Positions 59,358 through 64,000 of a DNA stretch of 64,000 nucleotides are shown piece after piece; position 1 is the first letter of the stretch, and each line of letters starts with the position of its first letter. The position numbers and the translations under genes were made by a program. Under the pieces are notes generated by a model. That model saw only the letters and a program-made list of their open reading frames with translations. It had not been told where the DNA came from and did no database searches. Origin of the DNA: Acidihalobacter sp. (lineage in GTDB: Bacteria > Pseudomonadota > Gammaproteobacteria > DSM-5130 > Acidihalobacteraceae); contig JALUXU010000069.1 of the NCBI GenBank assembly GCA_027013225.1, forward strand, positions 1 to 64,000, read 5' to 3'.

Positions 59358-59834
59358 TCATGAGCTGGGATTTTTGCGAGGCCGGCCACGTTTTCTCTTC
59401 GCCTCCCCCACCTTTTGAACCTTTGCAAGCTCTTTATTGCTCCAGTTGGCAACGAATTTTGCCATTGCTTTTTGTTGTTTTTCAAACAACTTCAAAGCGG
59501 CTTTCTCGCGTTGTTTAGATGCCTTGAGTTCATCTTTAAGCGCCTTGATTTGCTCTTGCGCCTTTTCAATCTTCCTCTGGTATCGAGTCTCGATCTGACG
59601 TTCAAGTTCCATCACCAGTGAAAGCGCTTTCGGGGGACGGCCTCTCTTGCCATTGGCAGCCACAGATGACTTAGGCGGTCTGCCACGGCGACGTGGCGAG
59701 GGGCTTGCATCTTGCGAATTTTTACGTGGACGCCCCCGCCCCCTTTTAGGGAGCGCCGGGGCTTCCTCGGGAATGCTTTCAGAAGACTCGGGATCCCCCA
59801 TCTTCAGTTCAGTGTTCTCGTCATTATCCATCAT
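59358..59834 (-). CDS. Four-AT-hook, coiled-coil protein
   Basis: 158 aa; the second codon is also ATG. Not matched to a named family. An acidic N-terminus (about 1-27) is followed by three AT-hook cores, RGRPRK (33-38), RGRPPK (50-55) and RGRPPK (64-69), and a fourth RGRPRK stands at 149-154. Between them lies a long charged helix likely to form a coiled coil (about 76-128). AT-hooks grip the minor groove of AT-rich DNA, so a nucleoid-type or regulatory DNA-bridging protein is likely. It faces dapE tail to tail. An ISL3-type element lies just upstream. AlgP-like histone-like proteins are a distant comparison. Confidence 0.8.
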   Translation of the reverse strand: MMDNDENTELKMGDPESSESIPEEAPALPKRGRGRPRKNSQDASPSPRRRGRPPKSSVAANGKRGRPPKALSLVMELERQIETRYQRKIEKAQEQIKALKDELKASKQREKAALKLFEKQQKAMAKFVANWSNKELAKVQKVGEAKRKRGRPRKNPSS

Positions 59835-59949
59835 AATTCTCAGCGCTTGAGTTTCAAGAAATATCTATAAGAATATCTTTTAAGATGACACCTTGAGAAA
59901 ATATCGACAGTACAATCATATCAATTTTCCATCTTAAATTATTATTTAT

Positions 59950-59974
59950 GGCTCTTCACCAAATGAGGTGGGTA
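59950..59974. repeat. Left terminal inverted repeat of the ISL3-type element
   Basis: Starts GGCTCTTCACC and ends GTGGGTA; mirrored at 60557-60581 with about six differences. Confidence 0.75.
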
Positions 59975-59978
59975 ACGG

Positions 59979-60539
59979 TCACCAGCTGACTCCCTCTAGG
60001 TAGAGATCGAGTCCGCCAAGGTGGAAATAAATAGCGTTGGCAAAGCGCTCCTTGTTGCGGAAGCCATGGCTCCGAACCTTGATGGCCTTGATGCGGCTGT
60101 TGATGCCCTCGGCAGGTCCGTTGCCGACCTTCAGAAGGATGGCATTCCAGCTCAGGCCCATCAGGCGCGCCACTGCCGCGGTCGAGGCTTCCTTCAACCA
60201 GTCAATGACCAATGCTTCGAACATCGCGGTGAAGTCCGAATTGGGCTCGGCCCATGGCGCGGATGTCGTCATCACGCCGTGCTCAGGGCATTCCACTCGT
60301 GGCACGTCGGCCTCCAGGTTCGTCTTGTACTGACACGTATCCAGGCGGCGCCAGCGACGACGACGTGAGTCGTAACCTGGTGCCGGCTTGCCACAGGTTG
60401 GGCAACATAGCTGTGCACCTGTCTTTCGCTCCACGTGGACGGCGACTTGCCTCCTGGGGCATGTATCAACCTCCACATCTGTAACCTGCCAAAGCGCCTG
60501 AATACCCAGTATCCGGGTGTTTAGATCAATGTCTCTCAT
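59979..60539 (-). pseudogene. ISL3 transposase with internal deletion
   Basis: 186 aa, against 400 or more for the family. The N-terminal part has the ISL3 zinc-finger region (CCPTCGKPAPGYD from 45, then RVECPEHGV around 82-89) and the start of the helix-turn-helix (VARLMGLSW). At about residue 134-137 it jumps to the C-terminal segment NGPAEGINSRIKAIK and RFANAIYFHLGGLDLY. The DDE catalytic core between these is missing. The frame is kept through the junction. The product could still bind element ends but cannot transpose. Confidence 0.85.
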
Positions 60540-60556
60540 GCTGCCCTACGCTAAAC

Positions 60557-60581
60557 TACCCACTCGATCAGGGGAAGAGCC
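60557..60581. repeat. Right terminal inverted repeat of the ISL3-type element
   Basis: Reads TACCCACTCG...GAAGAGCC on plus, the partner of 59950-59974. Its last two C bases also form the foot of the palindrome at 60580-60605. Confidence 0.75.
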
Positions 60582-60605
60582 AGATATATTAATGAATATA
60601 TCTGG
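60580..60605 (+). terminator. Perfect 11-bp palindrome, terminator-like, at the ISL3 boundary
   Basis: CCAGATATATT, loop AATG, then AATATATCTGG, followed by CTTTTGGTTTT. A perfect 11-bp stem with a 4-base loop and a T-rich tail on plus looks like an intrinsic terminator, but the stem is AT-rich and the T-run is broken. It may have ended a transcript from the dapE side before the ISL3 insertion. Confidence 0.55.
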
Positions 60606-60760
60606 CTTTTGGTTTTGAGGTTCAATTTAAAAGCCATTGAAGTCTTGCATGCAGCAAAAATTCCATCGGAACCAGATAACGTAGGCTTGCGCCTTACTTT
60701 TTCCCAAACATTCTTTTTTACCCGCCAGAGCGCACTCCGATAATCTCTCCAAAAGCATTT

Positions 60761-61816
60761 TTACCTGATTCTTGCTAATATCGCCAGACTCAGCAGACCT
60801 ACGAGTAATAAGGGGACAAATGCACTGAAAAACGGGGGGACGCCATATATCAAGCCGACTCGGGTTATCAATTGATTGCCGAAGTAAAATCCCACTCCAA
60901 GAATAACGCCGACAAACAAGCGCTGCCCCCCTCCTCCCGTTCTAAGTGAACCAAATGCAAAGGGTACGGCCAGAATCAGCATCACCAAAGCCGAAAGCGG
61001 AGTGGCGAGCCGTTGCCAAAATGCAAGCGCATAACGAGAATCATCCAAGTTATTGGCACGCAAATAAGACATGTATTGGAAAAGCTCCATGGCACTCATA
61101 TCTTCGGGCCTGGTATTCAAAAAACCAAACAAATCAGGGTTGACAAGCTGCGCCTGCACAATCTGTTGGGGCCGTTCTAAGGTTATCTTTCCGTTTGCAA
61201 AGCGAGTAATGACTACCTGCTTCAAAACCCAGCGATCATTCCTGTAGGATGCCGTGGTCGCATGGGTGATTGAATGGAGACGATTATCGGATTTTACCGC
61301 GTAAATCGTAATACCGTTGAGTAGCTGCTTGCCGATAACACGCGAAATATGAATATACTCATTCCCATCTTTCGCCCAGACATTTTGCCCCTGAGTGGCT
61401 ACCGATGAACCGGCTTTGGCCTGCAATAACATGGATTGAGCCAGTCGTTCGCCCGCCGGCACCAACCATTCACCAAACGCTATAGCAAAAAGCATCATCA
61501 AAACGCCGGCCCGCAAAACGGCGCGGATCACTCCACCAATAGAAACACCCGCAGCACGCATGGCTATCAATTCACTATTGGCCGCCAAGTTTCCAAGGCT
61601 CAATAAAGAGCCGATCAACACCGCACTTGGAAACAATTCATACAATCTGCGAGGTTCGGTATAAATGGATAAAAGCAATGAGCGCCCAAAACCAACACCC
61701 GCGTGATTCATTTGTGTCAAGAACCCGAACACCCAATCCAGTAAACCGAGAACCAGCAAAGCCAGCGCGGAACCAGAAAGGATGGCGCGAAACAAATAGG
61801 CGTCGATTATTTTCAT
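60761..61816 (-). CDS. lptG: LptG, lipopolysaccharide export permease
   Basis: 351 aa from the ATG at 61814-61816 (MKIIDAYLFRAILSG). Six membrane helices surround a large periplasmic jellyroll domain (about 130-265). With LptF and LptB2 it extracts LPS from the inner membrane and passes it to LptC. Its start overlaps the lptF stop by 4 bp. The window's lipid A genes supply the cargo of this exporter. Confidence 0.95.
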   Translation of the reverse strand: MKIIDAYLFRAILSGSALALLVLGLLDWVFGFLTQMNHAGVGFGRSLLLSIYTEPRRLYELFPSAVLIGSLLSLGNLAANSELIAMRAAGVSIGGVIRAVLRAGVLMMLFAIAFGEWLVPAGERLAQSMLLQAKAGSSVATQGQNVWAKDGNEYIHISRVIGKQLLNGITIYAVKSDNRLHSITHATTASYRNDRWVLKQVVITRFANGKITLERPQQIVQAQLVNPDLFGFLNTRPEDMSAMELFQYMSYLRANNLDDSRYALAFWQRLATPLSALVMLILAVPFAFGSLRTGGGGQRLFVGVILGVGFYFGNQLITRVGLIYGVPPFFSAFVPLLLVGLLSLAILARIR

Positions 61817-62880
61817 AGCGCGACCTGATGGCGACGCCACCACCAGAGTAAAAACCCCAGCCCAAGCATCAATGCGTGTGGCCACCACATACCCAACCAG
61901 GATAATTCATGTCCCCGGACCATCCAAGATTTGGCCAGGATTATGAGATTTGCATAGAAAACATAAATGAGTATCGCCACGGCAAGACGGCCAAAACGGC
62001 CTTGACGGGGGCGCACATAACTAAGTGGCACAGCTATGAAACATAAAATCAAAGCCGTAATAGGCACGGCAAACCGCCATTGCAGTTCCGCCATGGCGCC
62101 TCTTCCGCCATGGCGCAGTAACTCCCCGACGGGCAAGGCACTAAGACGATTATTCGATAGGCTCACCGGCGGTATTTTTAGAGTGGTCTGATAGCGTTGG
62201 AATTGCAAAATACGGTAGTCGGCCTGCCCCATAGTGCCCTCATATCTTATTCCCTGATCAAGCTCGATCGAGCGTGTGCCAGCAGCCAGATTCGTACTCT
62301 GTGAACCGCTTTTTGCCAGTACAACTATTTCTTTTCCATGTTGACCTGAACGCAAAAAAATGTGTTCCATGCCCCCATGCTTGCTTAATGCCCCAATGAA
62401 ACCCACTAGTCGTCCCGATGCCAAATCGACAAACTGTCCGGCCTCCACCGCTGCCACATTCAATTGTTGCTGGCCTTCGCGTCCTATGGCGTCGCTTTTT
62501 GCCGATACCCACGGATAGACATATAACATCAACCATAAAAGCACGAGCGCGAGCGGTAATACGAGAATCAGTATGCCCCCATACAAGCGGGCCGATCCAA
62601 AACCAGCCGCTTGCATAGCGGTCATCTCGCTGTCACGGTAGAGACGTCCAAGCGTCAACATGATGGCAAGAAACAAAGTTACGGGCGTCAACATGATCAT
62701 CGCCTTGATGCTTTCCATCAAAACTAGAGGCGCTAGCACATCGATAGGCAACCCACCTGCCACGATCACGCCGAGAAGACGCACGAACAAAGCGCCAATG
62801 ATGACCATGCCGAGAACCAACCCAACAGCAATTTGGGCGAGAAATATTTCGCGAATAAGATAGCGATCAATTATCCGCAT
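61813..62880 (-). CDS. lptF: LptF, lipopolysaccharide export permease
   Basis: 355 aa, MRIIDRYLIREIFLAQ start. Six helices and a central jellyroll domain, the same plan as LptG. Helix 2-3 region GRLYRDSEMTAMQAAGFG is the coupling-helix motif that touches LptB. It is first of the lptFG pair and divergent from pepA across 289 bp, as in E. coli. Confidence 0.95.
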   Translation of the reverse strand: MRIIDRYLIREIFLAQIAVGLVLGMVIIGALFVRLLGVIVAGGLPIDVLAPLVLMESIKAMIMLTPVTLFLAIMLTLGRLYRDSEMTAMQAAGFGSARLYGGILILVLPLALVLLWLMLYVYPWVSAKSDAIGREGQQQLNVAAVEAGQFVDLASGRLVGFIGALSKHGGMEHIFLRSGQHGKEIVVLAKSGSQSTNLAAGTRSIELDQGIRYEGTMGQADYRILQFQRYQTTLKIPPVSLSNNRLSALPVGELLRHGGRGAMAELQWRFAVPITALILCFIAVPLSYVRPRQGRFGRLAVAILIYVFYANLIILAKSWMVRGHELSWLGMWWPHALMLGLGFLLWWWRRHQVAL

Positions 62881-63169
62881 TACTAAGCGGCCCTATAACG
62901 TTTTGATATCTTTTCATTGTGGGACATACCGTGTGATAAATTTTTCGTAAAATCACCAGAAATCATCAATCTGATACATTCCATCAAACCGACGGCCCAT
63001 AAATCGATACGATATTAGCGAAGATATTACAATTGGGTGGAGAGATATTTGGAACGGGGATCAAGAGGACGTATCATCATTTCAGTGCGAGCGGCATAAT
63101 TTTGCCATAATACGACCACATTCTGGATCATCTGGCATTACCTTCGATGTTGCTCACCAAGGAGCCCTC
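62881..63169. promoter_or_regulatory. Divergent lptF / pepA promoter region
   Basis: 289 bp, AT-rich compared with the genes on both sides, with no open frame of note. It must hold outward promoters for both lptFG and pepA. AAGGAG (63159-63164) is the pepA ribosome site. I cannot fix -35/-10 boxes with confidence. Confidence 0.6.
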
Positions 63170-64000
63170 ATGGAATACAAAATCGTCAACTCCAATCTGA
63201 AGAAGCTAAAAACACCTTGCTTAATCGTCGGCATGCACCAAAATGCCCGCAATCATCAACTTATCGCTACCATCGACGCCTTCACAGAAGGATGGCTTGG
63301 CAAGCAACTCGACCGTGGAGATTTCTCAGGACGAAAAGGTCAAACCTTATATTTGTATGATCCACCGGGCATGAAGGCGGAACGGCTACTCCTGGTCGGC
63401 TGTGGAAAGGAAAAAGATTTTGCCGAGCGCAGCTATATCGAAACCCACCGCACCGTCATAGATTCTCTCAGCAACACCACCATCAAGCGCGCGGTCACCA
63501 CACTTCCATCACTCAAGGTGGGAGAACGGGACTCGGATTGGAAAACTCATCAGGCCATTTTGACGTGCGAGGCCGCCATTTATTGCTTCGACGAATATAA
63601 AACCGATGAGGGAAATCCCAAGCCTTCGCTTGAGGTCCTCGATTTATGGATGAATGATCCGCCGAATGAACAACGCATCTTATTGGCCACTGCCGTAGCT
63701 CATGGCGTGGCTTTTGCGAAGGATTTGGCCAATCAGCCAGGAAACGTATGCACGCCTACCTATCTGGCCAAACAAGCCCGCGCCTTGAAAAAGAGGTTTT
63801 CCGATATCGATGTCGATATTTTGGACGAAGCCGAGATGGAAAAACTTGGCATGGGAGCATTTCTCGCCGTCTCCAAAGGTAGCGACCAACCAGGCAAGCT
63901 GATTGTTATACATTACCGGGGAGGAGCGGAAGAAGCCAACCCCATTGCCCTGGTCGGCAAAGGAATCACCTTCGATACCGGAGGCATTTCCCTAAAACCG
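63170..64000 (+). CDS. pepA: Leucyl aminopeptidase PepA (3' part beyond window)
   Basis: 277 codons are inside the window, starting at the ATG 63170-63172 (MEYKIVNSNLKKLKTPCLIV) after AAGGAG. The N-terminal macro-like domain is followed by AKDLANQPGNVCTPTYLA and then the start of the M17 catalytic domain. That domain shows ALVGKGITFDTGGISLKP, whose Lys and Asp bind the two metals. It removes N-terminal residues from peptides; E. coli PepA also binds DNA in Xer recombination and carAB control. The second half with the remaining ligands is not visible. Confidence 0.95.
   Translation, partial: MEYKIVNSNLKKLKTPCLIVGMHQNARNHQLIATIDAFTEGWLGKQLDRGDFSGRKGQTLYLYDPPGMKAERLLLVGCGKEKDFAERSYIETHRTVIDSLSNTTIKRAVTTLPSLKVGERDSDWKTHQAILTCEAAIYCFDEYKTDEGNPKPSLEVLDLWMNDPPNEQRILLATAVAHGVAFAKDLANQPGNVCTPTYLAKQARALKKRFSDIDVDILDEAEMEKLGMGAFLAVSKGSDQPGKLIVIHYRGGAEEANPIALVGKGITFDTGGISLKP

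Larger units (their letters stand above)
59950..60581. mobile_element. ISL3-type element, internally deleted, 632 bp
   Basis: The ends carry inverted repeats of about 25 bp, 59950-59974 and 60557-60581, both starting GGCTCTTC (read inward) and agreeing at about 19 of 25 positions; GGCTCTTC is a known ISL3-family tip. Between them is one transposase gene that lacks its catalytic middle. Full elements are about 1.3-1.5 kb. No 8-bp target duplication is visible (left flank TTATTTAT, right flank AGATATAT). It resembles a non-autonomous derivative that a full-length relative could move. Confidence 0.8.

Noticed and set aside
59942-60589. Target-site duplication around the ISL3-type element
   Set aside because: The 8-bp flanks TTATTTAT and AGATATAT are not direct repeats.
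1-64000. CRISPR arrays, tRNA or rRNA genes, prophage
   Set aside because: No spaced direct-repeat array, no cloverleaf or rRNA-like stretch and no phage structural gene was seen on reading; a computed tRNA/CRISPR scan was not possible.

Overview
The window looks like a chromosome segment of a Gram-negative proteobacterium. The block queG / nnr-tsaE-ami-mutL-miaA-hfq-hflX-hflK-hflC has the gene order known from Escherichia coli and relatives, and it is accompanied by a complete lipid A / BamA block and the LptF/LptG permease pair. This points to Gammaproteobacteria or a nearby lineage. It is not an enteric: it carries a PEP-CTERM (exosortase-type) surface-protein locus, and its MutL has the metal-binding endonuclease motifs usual in bacteria without MutH. 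The species cannot be told from the sequence alone.

Layout. 1-11753: remnant of an IS607-type recombinase at the left edge, then (minus strand) hflC, hflK, hflX, hfq, miaA, mutL, an IS200/IS605-type element wedged between mutL and the amidase gene, then ami, tsaE and nnr. 11805-20636: queG, the pgi-zwf pair, glgA and ppc (central carbon and glycogen metabolism). 20720-33939: the PEP-CTERM / exopolysaccharide region. It holds an undecaprenyl-phosphate sugar transferase, PrsK (sensor kinase), PrsR (sigma-54 activator) and PrsT (TPR lipoprotein) on plus; on minus it holds a PEP-CTERM protein behind a good sigma-54 promoter and an operon of ydcF-like, psd-like, a 52-aa membrane ORF, a GT4 glycosyltransferase and a UDP-GlcNAc 2-epimerase. 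34061-36737: two exported proteins, a beta-helix protein and a thioredoxin/NHL-repeat protein. 36771-51499: rnhB-lpxB-lpxA-fabZ-lpxD-skp-bamA-rseP-dxr-cdsA-uppS-frr-pyrH-tsf-rpsB, all minus. 51775-59310: map-glnD and dapC-dapD-yccF-arsC-dapE. 59358-60581: a four-AT-hook protein and a 632-bp deleted ISL3-type element. 60761-64000: lptG-lptF and, divergently, the start of pepA.

How the parts fit. The prs genes form a regulatory module: PrsK should phosphorylate PrsR, which carries the GAFTGA loop needed to activate sigma-54 RNA polymerase, and the PEP-CTERM gene close by has a GG-N10-GC promoter. The sugar transferase, GT4 enzyme and epimerase would build the exopolysaccharide. No exosortase gene lies in the window, so the sorting enzyme must be encoded elsewhere. 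The rnhB-to-rpsB stretch joins envelope biogenesis (lipid A, outer-membrane protein assembly, undecaprenol and phospholipid precursors) to translation genes.

Most notable observations: the IS200/IS605 end forms the immediate upstream region of mutL and supplies its Shine-Dalgarno; the TnpB of that element and the ISL3 transposase each have an in-frame internal deletion that removes catalytic residues; BamA has Ala in place of the nearly invariant Arg of the VRGF loop motif; and the PEP-CTERM locus has its regulator, promoter and substrate but no exosortase.
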